In this document: piece by piece, positions 14,416 to 23,639 of the stretch
Numbering within the stretch: position 1 is the stretch's first letter
Layout: every line of letters begins with the position of its first letter
Assembly (NCBI RefSeq): GCF_018397995.1
Contig: NZ_BBQH01000020.1
Location: 1-64,000 of the forward strand
Length of the DNA: 64,000 nucleotides
Direction: 5' to 3'
From: Rhizomonospora bruguierae
GTDB lineage: Bacteria; Actinomycetota; Actinomycetes; Mycobacteriales; Micromonosporaceae
Program-made: the position numbers and the translations under genes
Notes under the pieces: generated by a model
Told to the model about the DNA's origin: nothing
What the model saw: the letters and a program-made list of their open reading frames with translations, nothing else
Databases searched by the model: none

Positions 14416-14682
14416 ATGACCGCCAAGGTGACGCTCTCCTTCTCGGACGAGACGATCGCGGAGGCGCGCAGGTTTGCCCGCCGGGAGGGGCTCTCCCTGT
14501 CCGCGTGGATGGACCGCGCGGCCCGGGAGAAGGCGCTGCGCGAACTGTTCGGCGCGCACGCCGACGCGGTCCGCCGGGCGGCCGCCCACGCGAACCTGGA
14601 CCTGGAGGCCGACGCGCTCGCCGACGAGCGGGAGGCGGCGATGGTGCACCGGGCCATGTTCGGGGAGCACGGTGCTGCGTAG
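14416..14682 (+). CDS. Ribbon-helix-helix type antitoxin
   Basis: 88 residues. The N-terminus KVTLSFSDETIAEARRFARR has the beta-strand-then-two-helices pattern of ribbon-helix-helix DNA-binding antitoxins. The C-terminal half is acidic and helical (LEADALADEREAAMVHRAMFGEHGAA), as expected of a toxin-neutralising tail. The start at ATG 14416 is set by the -10 box 7 nt upstream and by the family-like N-terminus. The stop overlaps the toxin GTG by 11 nt, so the two are translationally coupled. It presumably represses its own promoter through the 14392-14406 palindrome (inference). Confidence 0.75.
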   Translation: MTAKVTLSFSDETIAEARRFARREGLSLSAWMDRAAREKALRELFGAHADAVRRAAAHANLDLEADALADEREAAMVHRAMFGEHGAA

Positions 14683-14968
14683 GGGCGAGGTCTGGCGCAT
14701 CGAGGGCGCCCGCGAACGGCTCGGCCTGATCATCTCATCGGACGTCTACAACGGCACCGCCGTGCCGATCGCCGTGGTCGCCGAGGTCGTGGACGAGCAG
14801 TTGCTGCGGGATTCGCCGCTGGCCGTGCCGATGGGCGACTACGTGATCATGCCGGACCGGCTCTCCTCACCGATGAAGAAGTGGTTCACCGAGTGCGTGG
14901 ACGTGGTCGACTCCACCACCATGGTCAAGGTCTCGCGGGCCCTGCGGATCATCCAGGATCTCGGCTGA
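14672..14968 (+). CDS. MazF/PemK-like toxin
   Basis: 98 residues. The opening LRRGEVWRIEGARERLGLIISSDVYNG matches the MazF/PemK fold (RRGEVW, then VVSxDxxN). A C-terminal VKVSRALRIIQDLG matches the usual end, where RI..L follows the last strand. Members are sequence-specific endoribonucleases. The middle is diverged, so the cleavage activity is inferred. The GTG start lies inside the antitoxin's last codons. The pair sits between an orphan methyltransferase and the rplM-rpsI operon, a position where I know no conserved partner, so it is probably an acquired module. Confidence 0.75.
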   Translation: MLRRGEVWRIEGARERLGLIISSDVYNGTAVPIAVVAEVVDEQLLRDSPLAVPMGDYVIMPDRLSSPMKKWFTECVDVVDSTTMVKVSRALRIIQDLG

Positions 14969-14977
14969 GACCCCGTT

Positions 14978-15006
14978 TTGCCGCCGCCCCGGCGGGCGAG
15001 TATCGT
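14978..15006 (+). promoter_or_regulatory. Promoter of rplM-rpsI
   Basis: TTGCCG (14978-14983), 17 nt, TATCGT (15001-15006). The predicted start near 15013 gives a leader of about 80 nt before rplM, long enough for a ribosomal-protein leader, though I recognise no known fold in it. Confidence 0.6.
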
Positions 15007-15093
15007 TGTCTGCTGTTGTGCGACAGTCGAGGGCGTAGCAAAGCCGCTTGACCGATGCGCGCCCCCAGACCGACGACGAGACAAGGTAGACCT

Positions 15094-15537
15094 GTGCGTA
15101 CGTACAGCCCTAAGCCGGGTGAGATCGAGCGGCAGTGGCACGTCATCGACGCTTCCGACGTCGTGCTGGGCCGGCTCGCCACCCACGCCGCCACGCTGCT
15201 GCGCGGCAAGCACAAGCCGACGTTCGCCCCGCACGTGGACACCGGTGACTTCGTCATCGTCATCAACGCCGGGAAGGTCGCGCTGACCGGGAACAAGCGG
15301 CACACCAAGGTCGCGTACCGGCACTCCGGCTACCCGGGCGGCCTCAAGCAGGTCGGGTACGACGAGCTGCTGACCAAGCGCCCCGAGCGCGCGGTGGAGC
15401 TGGCCGTCAAGGGCATGCTCCCGCACAACCGGCTGGGCCGGAAGCTGATCAAGAAGCTCAAGGTCTACCCCGGCGCCGAGCACCCGCACGCGGCGCAGCA
15501 GCCGGTGCCGTTCGAGATCAAGCAGATCGCGCAGTGA
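15094..15537 (+). CDS. rplM: 50S ribosomal protein L13
   Basis: A 147-residue large-subunit protein that binds 23S rRNA early in assembly. Landmarks: [42 protein letters not shown], and the Lys-rich [23 protein letters not shown] 15094 gives the actinobacterial N-terminus [11 protein letters not shown]; an in-frame ATG 13 codons earlier is not conserved-looking. rpsI follows 23 nt later, the universal L13-S9 pair. Confidence 0.97.
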   Translation: MRTYSPKPGEIERQWHVIDASDVVLGRLATHAATLLRGKHKPTFAPHVDTGDFVIVINAGKVALTGNKRHTKVAYRHSGYPGGLKQVGYDELLTKRPERAVELAVKGMLPHNRLGRKLIKKLKVYPGAEHPHAAQQPVPFEIKQIAQ

Positions 15538-15560
15538 GCGCGGGCGAAGGAACTAGCAGC

Positions 15561-16040
15561 ATGACCGACACTTCCGTCACTGTGCCCTCGGCTGTCGCCG
15601 TCGCCGAGCCGCCCGCGGCGCCCGCCTCGGCGCCGGTCCGGGTGCCCCGCGGGGACCGCCCGATCCAGACCGTCGGCCGCCGCAAGGAGGCCATCGTCCG
15701 GGTGCGCATCGTCCCCGGCACCGGCACCGTTACCTGCAACGGGCGCCAGCTGGAGGCGTACTTCCCGAGCAAGGTGCACCAGCAGCTGATCAAGGAGCCG
15801 CTGGTCACCGCCGAGAAGGCCGAGTCCTTTGACGTGATCGCAAACCTGCGCGGCGGCGGCATCACCGGCCAGGCCGGCGCGCTCCGCCTGGCCATCGCCC
15901 GGGCCCTGGTCGCCAACGACACCGAGGACCGCCCGGCGCTGAAGAAGGCCGGCTTCCTCACCCGGGACGCCCGGGTCAAGGAGAGCAAGAAGTATGGCCT
16001 CAAGAAGGCCCGTAAGGCTCCGCAGTACTCCAAGCGCTGA
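15561..16040 (+). CDS. rpsI: 30S ribosomal protein S9
   Basis: 159 residues. An actinobacterial Ala/Pro-rich N-terminal extension (about 40 residues) precedes the S9 core, [20 protein letters not shown]. The protein ends in the conserved KAPQYSKR tail that reaches the P-site tRNA. ATG 15561 has GAAGGA upstream; an in-frame GTG at 15534 that overlaps the rplM stop is less likely. It is co-transcribed with rplM. Confidence 0.97.
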   Translation: MTDTSVTVPSAVAVAEPPAAPASAPVRVPRGDRPIQTVGRRKEAIVRVRIVPGTGTVTCNGRQLEAYFPSKVHQQLIKEPLVTAEKAESFDVIANLRGGGITGQAGALRLAIARALVANDTEDRPALKKAGFLTRDARVKESKKYGLKKARKAPQYSKR

Positions 16041-16050
16041 ATGTGCCGAC

Positions 16051-16091
16051 GGCCGGGTACGCACCTCCCCATGGGGGTGCGTGGCCCGGCC
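16051..16091 (+). terminator. Hairpin after rpsI
   Basis: A long GC-rich inverted repeat (GGCCGGG-TACGCACC ... GGTGCGT-GGCCCGGCC) begins 11 nt after rpsI. It lacks a T tract. It may end or stabilise the rplM-rpsI message before glmM. Confidence 0.55.
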
Positions 16092-16132
16092 GGCGCGCGT
16101 CGCCCCTCGATACGGCGTCTAGGAGGACAGCC

Positions 16133-17485
16133 ATGGGTCGGCTCTTCGGCACCGACGGGGTGCGCGGTCTGGCGAATGCCGACCTCACGCCGGAGTTGGC
16201 GCTCACGGTCGCGGTCGCGGCCGCGCACACGCTCGCTGAACAGGACCACAGCCACCCGCCGGTGGCGATCGTGGGTCGCGACCCGCGGGCCAGCGGCGAG
16301 ATGCTGGAGGCCGCCGTCGTGGCGGGCCTGGCCAGCGCGGGCGCGACGGTCGTGCGGGTGGGCGTGCTGCCCACCCCCGCCGTGGCGTACCTGGTCGCCG
16401 AGACCAAGGCAGACCTGGGCGTGATGCTCTCCGCCTCGCACAACCCGATGCCCGACAACGGCATCAAACTGTTCGCCCCGGGTGGGCACAAGCTCCCCGA
16501 CGACGTGGAACTGGCCATCGAGGCGGCCGTGGCGGCCGGCGGAGCCGGGTGGCGGCGCCCGACCGGCGCGGCGATCGGCCGGGTGCACGACCTGCTGGAC
16601 GGCGCGGACCACTACGTGCGCCACCTGGTCGACTCCGCGCCGCACCGGCTCGACGGGCTGAAGGTCGTGGTGGACTGCGCGAACGGTGCCGCGTCCGGGG
16701 TCGCCCCCGAGGCGTACCGGCAGGCCGGCGCCGAGGTCATCGCGATCCACGCCGAACCGGACGGGTTGAACATCAACGACGACTGCGGCTCCACCCACCT
16801 GGAGAGCCTGCGCGCGGCGGTCCGGGAGCACGGTGCCGCCCTGGGCGTCGCCCACGACGGGGACGCCGACCGCTGCCTGGCGATCGACGCCACCGGCGCG
16901 GAGGTGGACGGCGACCAGCTCATGGCGATCCTGGCGGTGGCGATGCGGGAGGCCGGCGCGCTGACCGCGGACACCCTGGTCGCCACGGTGATGAGCAACC
17001 TGGGGCTGCGCCTGGCGATGGCCCGGGAGGGCATCCGGCTGGTCGAGACGAAGGTCGGCGACCGGTACGTGCTGGAGGAGTTGCGCGCCTCGGCGCTGGC
17101 GCTGGGCGGCGAGCAGAGCGGCCACCTGGTGCTGCCCGCGTACGCGACCACCGGCGACGGCGTCCTCACCGCCCTGCACGTCATGGCCCGGATGGCGGCC
17201 ACCGGCCGGTCCCTGGCCGACCTGGCCGGGGTGATGACCAAGCTGCCCCAGGTGCTGATCAACGTCCGGGTGGGCGACCGGACCGTCGCCGCCTCGGTCC
17301 CGGAGGTGCTGGCCGTCGCCGAGGCGGCCGAGGCCGAACTGGGTGAGAAAGGCCGGGTGCTGCTGCGCCCGTCCGGGACGGAGCCGCTGGTGCGGGTGAT
17401 GGTGGAGGCGGGCAGCGAGGACGCCGCTCGCGCCGTCGCCGAGCGCCTCGCCGACGCGGTCCGCGCCGCCAGCCCCGCCACCTGA
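16133..17485 (+). CDS. glmM: Phosphoglucosamine mutase
   Basis: Converts glucosamine-6-phosphate to glucosamine-1-phosphate for UDP-GlcNAc and peptidoglycan. The 450-residue protein has [12 protein letters not shown] at its start, the phosphoserine loop [17 protein letters not shown], the Mg loop AHDGDADRC, the sugar loop GGEQSGH and the phosphate-binding [18 protein letters not shown] at 16121-16126 sets ATG 16133. The frame stays open 30 codons further upstream, but that part overlaps the hairpin. glmS, the preceding enzyme of the pathway, lies 2.3 kb downstream. Confidence 0.97.
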   Translation: MGRLFGTDGVRGLANADLTPELALTVAVAAAHTLAEQDHSHPPVAIVGRDPRASGEMLEAAVVAGLASAGATVVRVGVLPTPAVAYLVAETKADLGVMLSASHNPMPDNGIKLFAPGGHKLPDDVELAIEAAVAAGGAGWRRPTGAAIGRVHDLLDGADHYVRHLVDSAPHRLDGLKVVVDCANGAASGVAPEAYRQAGAEVIAIHAEPDGLNINDDCGSTHLESLRAAVREHGAALGVAHDGDADRCLAIDATGAEVDGDQLMAILAVAMREAGALTADTLVATVMSNLGLRLAMAREGIRLVETKVGDRYVLEELRASALALGGEQSGHLVLPAYATTGDGVLTALHVMARMAATGRSLADLAGVMTKLPQVLINVRVGDRTVAASVPEVLAVAEAAEAELGEKGRVLLRPSGTEPLVRVMVEAGSEDAARAVAERLADAVRAASPAT

Positions 17486-17567
17486 CGGGCGCTCCCGCCG
17501 GACCGGGTGCACCCAGCCCGGCGGGTCAGTCGCTTGCGGTCCGGCTCCGGGGAGCCGACCGGGACCG

Positions 17568-18746
17568 CTACGACTTCGCGTAGCCGCGCAGCCGGTCGGC
17601 GGCCTCGGCGAGCACCTCCGGCCGCTTGCAGAACGCGAACCGCACCAGCCGGCGGCCGGCGTCCGCGTCGTCGTAGAACACCTGCGTCGGCACCGCCACC
17701 ACGCCGCACCGCTCCGGCAGCGACCGGCAGAACTCCACCCCGTCCGTGCCGCCGAGCGGGGTGATGTCCGCCGTCACGAAGTAGGTGCCCTCCGGGCGCA
17801 GCACCCCGAAGCCGGCGTCCGCGAGGCCGCTCAGGAGCTGGTCCCGCCGCGCCTGGAGGCCGTCGCGGAACGCGGTGTAGTAGTCGTCGCCCAGGCCGAG
17901 CGCCACGGCCACCGCCGGCTGCAACGGCGCGCCGTTGACGTAGGTGAGGAACTGCTTGACCCGGGTCACGGCGGAGACCAGCGGCGCCGGCCCGCTCGCC
18001 CAGCCGATCTTCCAGCCGGTACAGGAGAAGGTCTTGCCGGCGGACGAGATGCGCACGGTGCGCTCGCGCATGCCGGGCAGCGTGGCCAGCGGCAGGTGCG
18101 GCGTGGCCGCGTCGGTGAAGATCAGGTGCTCGTACACCTCGTCGGTCACCGCGTACGCGTCGAACTCCTGACACAACCGCGCGACCAGCGCCAGTTCCTC
18201 CCGGGTGAACACCTTGCCGGTCGGGTTGTGGGGCGAGTTGACCAGCACGAGGCGGGTACGCGGGCCGAACGCGGCGCGCAGGGCCGCCGGATCGAACTGG
18301 TACCGCCCCTCCGGGCCGGGATACAGGGTCACCGGGCGGCGCACGGCGCCCGCCAGCGCGATCGAGGCGGCGTACGAGTCGTAGTACGGCTCGAAGCAGA
18401 CCACCTCGTCGCCGGGCTCGCAGAGCGCCAGGATCGCGGCGGCGACCGCCTCGGTCGCGCCGGCCGTGATCAGCACCTCGCCGTCCGGGTCGTACTCCAG
18501 CCCCCAGAACCGGCGCTGGTGGGCGGCGACCGCGGCGCGCAGCTCCGGAATGCCCGGACCCGGCGGGTACTGGTTGCGGCCGCCGCGCAGCGCCTCGGCC
18601 GCCGCGGCCAGCATCTGCGCCGGCCCGTCCGTGTCCGGGAAGCCCTGCCCCAGGTTCACCGCGCCGGTGCGCACCGCCAGCGCCGACATCTCCGCGAAGA
18701 TGGTGGTGCCGAACGGGCGCATCCGGCGCACCAGTGGATCGGTCAA
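17568..18746 (-). CDS. PLP-dependent aminotransferase, DapC-like
   Basis: A 392-residue class I/II fold-type I aminotransferase. PLP lysine lies in SSAGKTFSCTGWKIGW; other landmarks are NLGQGFPDTDGP, NQYPPGPGIPELR, NSPHNPTGKV, AVTDEVYEHL and the C-terminal RLVRFAFCKRPE. It closely resembles what I recall of M. tuberculosis Rv0858c, proposed as N-succinyldiaminopimelate aminotransferase (DapC) in lysine/DAP synthesis. Related proteins can act on methionine, kynurenine or glutamine, so the substrate is inferred. It is convergent with glmM. The MmpS-like gene lies 6 nt upstream on the same strand and may share its transcript. Confidence 0.85.
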   Translation of the reverse strand: MTDPLVRRMRPFGTTIFAEMSALAVRTGAVNLGQGFPDTDGPAQMLAAAAEALRGGRNQYPPGPGIPELRAAVAAHQRRFWGLEYDPDGEVLITAGATEAVAAAILALCEPGDEVVCFEPYYDSYAASIALAGAVRRPVTLYPGPEGRYQFDPAALRAAFGPRTRLVLVNSPHNPTGKVFTREELALVARLCQEFDAYAVTDEVYEHLIFTDAATPHLPLATLPGMRERTVRISSAGKTFSCTGWKIGWASGPAPLVSAVTRVKQFLTYVNGAPLQPAVAVALGLGDDYYTAFRDGLQARRDQLLSGLADAGFGVLRPEGTYFVTADITPLGGTDGVEFCRSLPERCGVVAVPTQVFYDDADAGRRLVRFAFCKRPEVLAEAADRLRGYAKS

Positions 18747-18752
18747 GGCGGC

Positions 18753-19595
18753 TTACTCCACGATCCCGGAGCAGCTCACCACGCCCTGGCTCTCCTTGCT
18801 GCGGATCTCCTTGCCGTCCGCCGAGACCTTGCAGCCCAGCGTCTTGTTCTCGCCGAGCTGGAGCACGACCAGGCTGGCGAAGAAGAAGTCGTTCGCCGCG
18901 GTGACCTCCTTGCTCCACGGCAGGGTGACCTTCTCCTGCTTGATGTGCCCATCGCTGCCGGCGTAGGTGACGGTGGCCTCGCCGCTGCCGGTCACCTCGT
19001 ACCGGACGGTCTTGCCGCTGCCCGTGCCGCTGCCGCCGCCGGACTCCGTGCCCGGTCCCCCGGTCGGCAGGTCGAACGTGGGCGGCGCGGTCGGCAGCGA
19101 CTCGAGCGTGTCCTTGGCCTGTTTGAACCAGAGGTAGCCGGCGCCGACGCAGCCGAGGCAGAGCACCAGCACCACACCGACCACGATCGAGATGATCATC
19201 GGGGCCTTGGACTTCTTCGGCGGCTGGACACCCGGCGCCCCCGGCACCGGCGGGTACCCGGGCTGCGCGCCGTACTCGGGTGTGGGCGGGTAGCCCGGCG
19301 GTGGGGCGTACGACGGCGCGCCCTGGCCCGGCTGGTACCCGGGCGGTGGCGGCGCGGCCTGCGGGTCGTACGGAGGCGGGGGAGCGGCCTGCGGGTCGTA
19401 CGGCGGCGGCGCCGGGGGCACCGACTGCGGTGGCTGCCCGTACGGCATCGTCGGCGGCTCCTGCCCCTGGCCGGGCTGCGCCGGCGGCTGGTAGGGCGAG
19501 GAGGGCTGGTACGGAGCGGGTGGCTGGTACGGCGCGTTCGGGTCGTTCTGGTTCGGCTGGTTCGGGTCGAACGGGGGCGGCGGCGGGTACGACAT
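18753..19595 (-). CDS. MmpS-like membrane-anchored protein with Pro/Tyr-rich N-terminus
   Basis: 280 residues. Residues 1-165 are Pro/Gln/Tyr-rich and disordered (PPPYDPQAA occurs twice, YQPP/YQPS repeats). One transmembrane helix (MIISIVVGVVLVLCLGCVGAGYLW) follows, then a linker, and a C-terminal domain opening VRYEVTGSGEATVTYAGSDG and LPWSKEV that matches MmpS transport-accessory proteins. Two cysteines (LGCKV, VVSCSG) suit a disulfide in an exported domain. ATG 19595 is preceded by GGGGAGGAAACC; the frame runs 39 codons further up without conserved character. No MmpL partner lies in the window, so a transport role is uncertain. Confidence 0.8.
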   Translation of the reverse strand: MSYPPPPPFDPNQPNQNDPNAPYQPPAPYQPSSPYQPPAQPGQGQEPPTMPYGQPPQSVPPAPPPYDPQAAPPPPYDPQAAPPPPGYQPGQGAPSYAPPPGYPPTPEYGAQPGYPPVPGAPGVQPPKKSKAPMIISIVVGVVLVLCLGCVGAGYLWFKQAKDTLESLPTAPPTFDLPTGGPGTESGGGSGTGSGKTVRYEVTGSGEATVTYAGSDGHIKQEKVTLPWSKEVTAANDFFFASLVVLQLGENKTLGCKVSADGKEIRSKESQGVVSCSGIVE

Positions 19596-19809
19596 GGGTG
19601 GTTTCCTCCCCGGAAACAACAGCGGGCCCGTGCTCCGGGCGCGCCGATCAAAGTAGCGCGTGCCGGCCAGGCGGTGGGCTCCCCGTCCAGCCCCCGGACG
19701 CCCCACCGGCACCCACTGTCGCGAAGGCGACGCACCGCCCCGGGCGAATCGCGCACCAACTTTGATTGAAAGGGCGGTTTCCGAACACGTGCACTGAGCG
19801 AAACTGGGT

Positions 19810-19815
19810 TAGGCT
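19810..19815 (+). promoter_or_regulatory. -10 box of glmS, leaderless arrangement
   Basis: TAGGCT ends 7 nt before the glmS ATG at 19823, and there is no Shine-Dalgarno. A GlmS ribozyme is not seen. Confidence 0.55.
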
Positions 19816-19822
19816 GCGGGCC

Positions 19823-21709
19823 ATGTGCGGAATAGTGGGCTATGTCGGCGGGCGGCCGGCACTGGGCATCGTGCTGGACGGACTGCGGCGGCTGGAGTAC
19901 CGCGGCTACGACTCGGCCGGCGTCGCGGTCATCGGCGACGGTGAGCTGCGCACCCTGAAGAAGGCCGGCAAGCTCGGCAACCTGGAGAAGGCCCTCGGCG
20001 AGACGGCCGCCGGCGACACCGAGGCGATCCGCACCGGCGCCACCGCCATCGGGCACACCCGGTGGGCCACCCACGGCGGGCCGACCGACCGCAACGCGCA
20101 CCCCCACCTGTCCGCCGATGGCCGGGTCGCCGTCATCCACAACGGCATCATCGAGAACTTCGCCAAGCTGCGCGCCGAGATCGAGGCGTGCGGTGTGGAG
20201 TTCGCCAGCGACACCGACACCGAGTGCGTGGCGCACCTGCTCGCCGCGGCCTGGGCCGACCTGGACGGCGAGCCCGACCCGGGCCGGCGCCTCGCGGCGG
20301 CCATGCGGCGCACCGCCAGCCGGCTCGAGGGCGCCTTCACGCTGCTCGCCGTCTCGACCGACGCGCCCGGCGCGGTCGTCGGCGCCCGGCGCAACTCCCC
20401 GCTCGTGGTGGGCCGCGGCGCCGGCGAGAACTACCTCGCCAGCGACGTGGCCGCGTTCATCGAGCACACCCGGGACGCGGTCGAACTGGGCCAGGACCAG
20501 GTCGTGCTGATCACGCCGGAGGCCATCGAGATCACCGACTTCCGCGGCGCCGAGGCGGCCGGCAAGGACTTCCACATCGACTGGGACGCCTCCGCCGCCG
20601 AAAAGGGCGGCTACGACTACTTCATGCTCAAGGAGATCGCCGAGCAGCCGCAGGCGATGGCCGACACGCTGCGCGGCCGGCTCGGCGAGACCGGCGAGAT
20701 CCTGCTGGACGAGGTCCGCCTCAGCGACCAGGACCTGCGCGACGTCGACAAGGTCTTCATCGTCGCCTGCGGTACCGCGTACCACGCCGGCCTGGTCGCC
20801 AAGTACGCCATCGAGCACTGGACCCGCGTCCCGTGCGAGGTCGAGTTGGCCAGCGAGTTCCGCTACCGCGACCCGGTGCTGGACCGGTCCACCCTGGTCG
20901 TGGCGATCAGCCAGTCCGGCGAGACGATGGACACCCTGATGGCGCTGCGCCACGCGAAGGAGCAGAAGGCCCGGGTGCTGGCCATCTGCAACACCAACGG
21001 GTCGACCATCCCGCGCGAGTCCGACGCGGTGCTCTACACCCACGGCGGGCCCGAGGTGGCGGTCGCGTCCACCAAGGCGTTCATCACCCAACTCGTCGCC
21101 TGCTACCTGGTCGGCCTGCACCTGGCCCAGGTGCGCGGCATCAAGTACGCGGACGAGGTGGCGGCGGTGGTCCACCAGTTGCGCGCCACCCCGGCGGCCG
21201 TGGAGACGGTCCTGGACCGGATGGAGCCGGTCCGCGAACTCGCCCGCGACCTGGCCGCCAGCCGCACGGTGCTGTTCATCGGCCGGCACGTCGGCTACCC
21301 GGTCGCCCTGGAGGGTGCCCTCAAGCTCAAGGAACTGGCCTACATGCACGCCGAGGGCTTCGCCGCCGGCGAGCTGAAGCACGGGCCGATCGCCCTGATC
21401 GACCAGGGCTGCCCGGTCGTCTGCATCGTCCCCTCGCCCGCCGGCCGGGGGGTCCTGCACGACAAGATCGTGTCGAACATCCAGGAGGTCCGCGCCCGGG
21501 GTGCCCGCACGATCGTCATCGCCGAGGAGGGCGACGCCGCGGTCGAGCGGTACGCCGACCACCTGATCCGGGTGCCCAGGACGCCGACCCTGCTCGCCCC
21601 GCTGGTCACCGCCGTGCCGCTCCAGGTGCTCGCCTGCGAGATCGCCGCCGCCCGCGGCCACGACGTGGACCAGCCCCGCAACCTCGCCAAGTCCGTCACG
21701 GTCGAGTAG
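19823..21709 (+). CDS. glmS: Glutamine-fructose-6-phosphate aminotransferase (isomerizing)
   Basis: Makes glucosamine-6-phosphate, the first step to UDP-GlcNAc. The 628-residue protein starts MCGIVGYVG, so the N-terminal nucleophile Cys2 is exposed after Met removal. The glutaminase domain also has GHTRWATHG and NGIIEN. Two SIS domains follow ([26 protein letters not shown]), and it ends in [13 protein letters not shown], the GlmS signature tail. ATG 19823 is fixed by Cys2 and by the -10 box 7 nt away. The frame is open 19 codons further upstream without meaning. Confidence 0.97.
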   Translation: MCGIVGYVGGRPALGIVLDGLRRLEYRGYDSAGVAVIGDGELRTLKKAGKLGNLEKALGETAAGDTEAIRTGATAIGHTRWATHGGPTDRNAHPHLSADGRVAVIHNGIIENFAKLRAEIEACGVEFASDTDTECVAHLLAAAWADLDGEPDPGRRLAAAMRRTASRLEGAFTLLAVSTDAPGAVVGARRNSPLVVGRGAGENYLASDVAAFIEHTRDAVELGQDQVVLITPEAIEITDFRGAEAAGKDFHIDWDASAAEKGGYDYFMLKEIAEQPQAMADTLRGRLGETGEILLDEVRLSDQDLRDVDKVFIVACGTAYHAGLVAKYAIEHWTRVPCEVELASEFRYRDPVLDRSTLVVAISQSGETMDTLMALRHAKEQKARVLAICNTNGSTIPRESDAVLYTHGGPEVAVASTKAFITQLVACYLVGLHLAQVRGIKYADEVAAVVHQLRATPAAVETVLDRMEPVRELARDLAASRTVLFIGRHVGYPVALEGALKLKELAYMHAEGFAAGELKHGPIALIDQGCPVVCIVPSPAGRGVLHDKIVSNIQEVRARGARTIVIAEEGDAAVERYADHLIRVPRTPTLLAPLVTAVPLQVLACEIAAARGHDVDQPRNLAKSVTVE

Positions 21710-21723
21710 GACGTTCCGGCCGG

Positions 21724-21729
21724 TACGGT
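21724..21729 (+). promoter_or_regulatory. -10 box of acpS, leaderless arrangement
   Basis: TACGGT ends 6 nt before the acpS GTG at 21736, within the 26-nt gap after glmS. It gives acpS its own possible leaderless start in addition to glmS read-through. Confidence 0.45.
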
Positions 21730-21735
21730 GAGCGG

Positions 21736-22104
21736 GTGATCGTGGCTGTCGGCATCGATGTCGTGCCGGTCGAGCGGTTCGGCCGGGCGCTGGCGCGCAC
21801 GCCCCCGCTGGCGGACCGGCTGTTCACCGAGGGCGAGCGGTTCACCCCGTCGGGAAGCCCGCGGTCGGTGGAGTCGCTGGCGGCGCGGTTCGCGGCGAAG
21901 GAGGCGGTCGCCAAGTCGCTGGGCGCGCCGGGCGGGCTGCACTGGCACGACTGCGAGATCGTGGCGGACCCGGACGGCCGGCCCTGGCTGGCCGTGTCGG
22001 GGACGGTCGCGGCGGCCGCCGCGGAGCGCGGGGTCATCCACTGGCACCTATCGCTGTCCCATGACGGCGGCATCGCCTCCGCTGTGGTCGTCGCCGAGCG
22101 GTGA
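21736..22104 (+). CDS. acpS: Holo-[acyl-carrier-protein] synthase
   Basis: Transfers phosphopantetheine from CoA to acyl carrier protein. The 122-residue protein has the Mg-binding [10 protein letters not shown] at its start, the second Mg/catalytic motif [12 protein letters not shown] and the C-terminal [19 protein letters not shown] 21736 gives the normal AcpS length. It lies between glmS and nnr and overlaps nothing, but nnr starts only 41 nt later, and in this position the pair is an actinobacterial constant. Confidence 0.92.
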   Translation: MIVAVGIDVVPVERFGRALARTPPLADRLFTEGERFTPSGSPRSVESLAARFAAKEAVAKSLGAPGGLHWHDCEIVADPDGRPWLAVSGTVAAAAAERGVIHWHLSLSHDGGIASAVVVAER

Positions 22105-22145
22105 CGGGCGCCCAGCGGTACCACAACAACGGGGAGGGTGGGCCT

Positions 22146-23597
22146 GTGCGCGGCGCTTGGCGGGCGGCGGATGTGCGGGCGGCCGAGGAGGCCCTGATGG
22201 CCACCCTGCCGCCGGGAATTCTGATGCAGCGGGCGGCGGCCGGGTTGGCCCGGCGGTGCGCGCTGCTGCTCCAGGACGGCGGCGGCGTCTACGGCGCCAC
22301 GGTGCTGCTGCTCGTCGGCGCCGGCAACAACGGCGGGGACGCCCTGTACGCGGGCGCCCGGCTCGCTGAACGCGGTGCGTCGGTACTGGCGCACCTGCTG
22401 GCCCCCGAGCGGGTCCACCTGGAGGGCCTGGCGGCGTTGCGCCGCGCCGGCGGCCGGGTCGTGCGGGAGGTTCCACCCGCCGCGGACCTGGTGGTCGACG
22501 GCATCGTCGGGATCGGCGGCTCCGGTGGCCTGCGCGATCCGGCAGCCGCCGCGGTGGAGCGGGTCGCCGCGCTGGGGGCGCCGGTCGTGGCGGTGGACGT
22601 GCCGAGCGGCGTCGCCGTGGACACCGGCGACCTGCCCGGCGTGGCGGTGCGCGCGGACGTGACCGTGACGTTCGGCTGCCTCAAGCCGGCACTGGTGGTG
22701 GGCCCGGCGGCGCCGCACGCGGGCCAGGTGGAACTGGTCGACATCGGCCTGGAACCGTGGCTGCGCGGTGCGCCGGCGGTGCGGGTGCCGGAGGCGGCGG
22801 ACGTCGCGGCGTGGTGGCCGACCCCGGGCGCCGGTTCGGAGAAGTACAGCCGGGGCGTGGTCGGGGTGGCGACCGGCTCCGCGACCTACCCCGGAGCCGG
22901 GGTGCTGTCCGTCGGCGGGGCGCTCGCCGGCCCGGCGGGCATGGTCCGGTACGCGGGCGGGGCGAGGGAGCACGTGCTCGCCAGCCACCCGTCCGCGGTC
23001 GCCGTCGAGCGGGTCGCCGAGGCCGGACGGGTGCAGGCGTGGGTCTGCGGCTCCGGGATCGGCACCGACGAGCAGGCCGCCGCCGCGGTCCGGACCGTGC
23101 TGTCCAGTTCGCTGCCCGTCGTGCTGGACGCGGACGCGATCAGCCTGCTGGTGGACGGGTCGATGGCCGAGGTGCTGCGCCGGCAGGCGCCGATCGTGCT
23201 GACCCCGCACGACCGGGAGTTCGCCCGGTTGGCGGGGGAGGCGCCGGGCGCGGACCGGGTCGCGGCCGCGCTGCGCCTCGCCGCCTGGGTCAACGCCGTG
23301 GTGCTGCTCAAGGGGGACCGGACCGTCGTGGCGACGCCGGATGGGCGGGCGTGGGCGAACCCGACCGGCACGCCCGCGCTGGCCACCGGCGGCACCGGTG
23401 ACGTGCTCGCCGGCCTGCTCGGCTCGCTGCTCGCCGCCGGCCTGGAGCCCGAGCGCGCCGCCGTCGCCGCCGCGTACGCGCACGGCCTGGCCGGGCGGGA
23501 GGCGGCCCGGTCGGGCCCGGTCTCCGCGGCCGACGTGGCCGCCGCCCTGCGCCCCACGATCGCCGCGCTCGTCGGACCGCGGCGGCTGGGTCGCTAG
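22146..23597 (+). CDS. nnr: Bifunctional NAD(P)H-hydrate epimerase / dehydratase
   Basis: Repairs hydrated NADH and NADPH. The 483-residue protein joins two domains. The YjeF_N epimerase domain (about 1-210) has VGAGNNGGDALYAGARLAERG and VDVPSGVAVDTGD. The ribokinase-like ADP-dependent dehydratase domain (about 225-483) has LTPHDREFARL, VLLKGDRTVVATP and ATGGTGDVLAGLLG. GTG 22146 is preferred: GGGAGGG ends 7 nt before it, and the protein then opens VRGAWRAADVRAAEEALM like the family. An in-frame start at 22101, overlapping the acpS stop, would add 15 unmatched residues. Confidence 0.93.
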   Translation: MRGAWRAADVRAAEEALMATLPPGILMQRAAAGLARRCALLLQDGGGVYGATVLLLVGAGNNGGDALYAGARLAERGASVLAHLLAPERVHLEGLAALRRAGGRVVREVPPAADLVVDGIVGIGGSGGLRDPAAAAVERVAALGAPVVAVDVPSGVAVDTGDLPGVAVRADVTVTFGCLKPALVVGPAAPHAGQVELVDIGLEPWLRGAPAVRVPEAADVAAWWPTPGAGSEKYSRGVVGVATGSATYPGAGVLSVGGALAGPAGMVRYAGGAREHVLASHPSAVAVERVAEAGRVQAWVCGSGIGTDEQAAAAVRTVLSSSLPVVLDADAISLLVDGSMAEVLRRQAPIVLTPHDREFARLAGEAPGADRVAAALRLAAWVNAVVLLKGDRTVVATPDGRAWANPTGTPALATGGTGDVLAGLLGSLLAAGLEPERAAVAAAYAHGLAGREAARSGPVSAADVAAALRPTIAALVGPRRLGR

Positions 23598-23626
23598 CCC
23601 CACCGGTACTGCGCAAAGGCCGCCAG

Positions 23627-23632
23627 TACTGT
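23627..23632 (+). promoter_or_regulatory. -10 box of alr, leaderless arrangement
   Basis: TACTGT ends 7 nt before the alr ATG at 23640. A second GTACTG lies at 23606-23611, part of a loose duplicated segment. Confidence 0.5.
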
Positions 23633-23639
23633 GGAAAGC

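Noticed and set aside
15007-15093. L13-type ribosomal leader structure
   Set aside because: The 80-nt leader of rplM has some pairing but does not match a known leader motif I can name.
19196-21661. Minus-strand open frame of 821 codons
   Set aside because: Antisense of glmS with low-complexity residues; no matching family.
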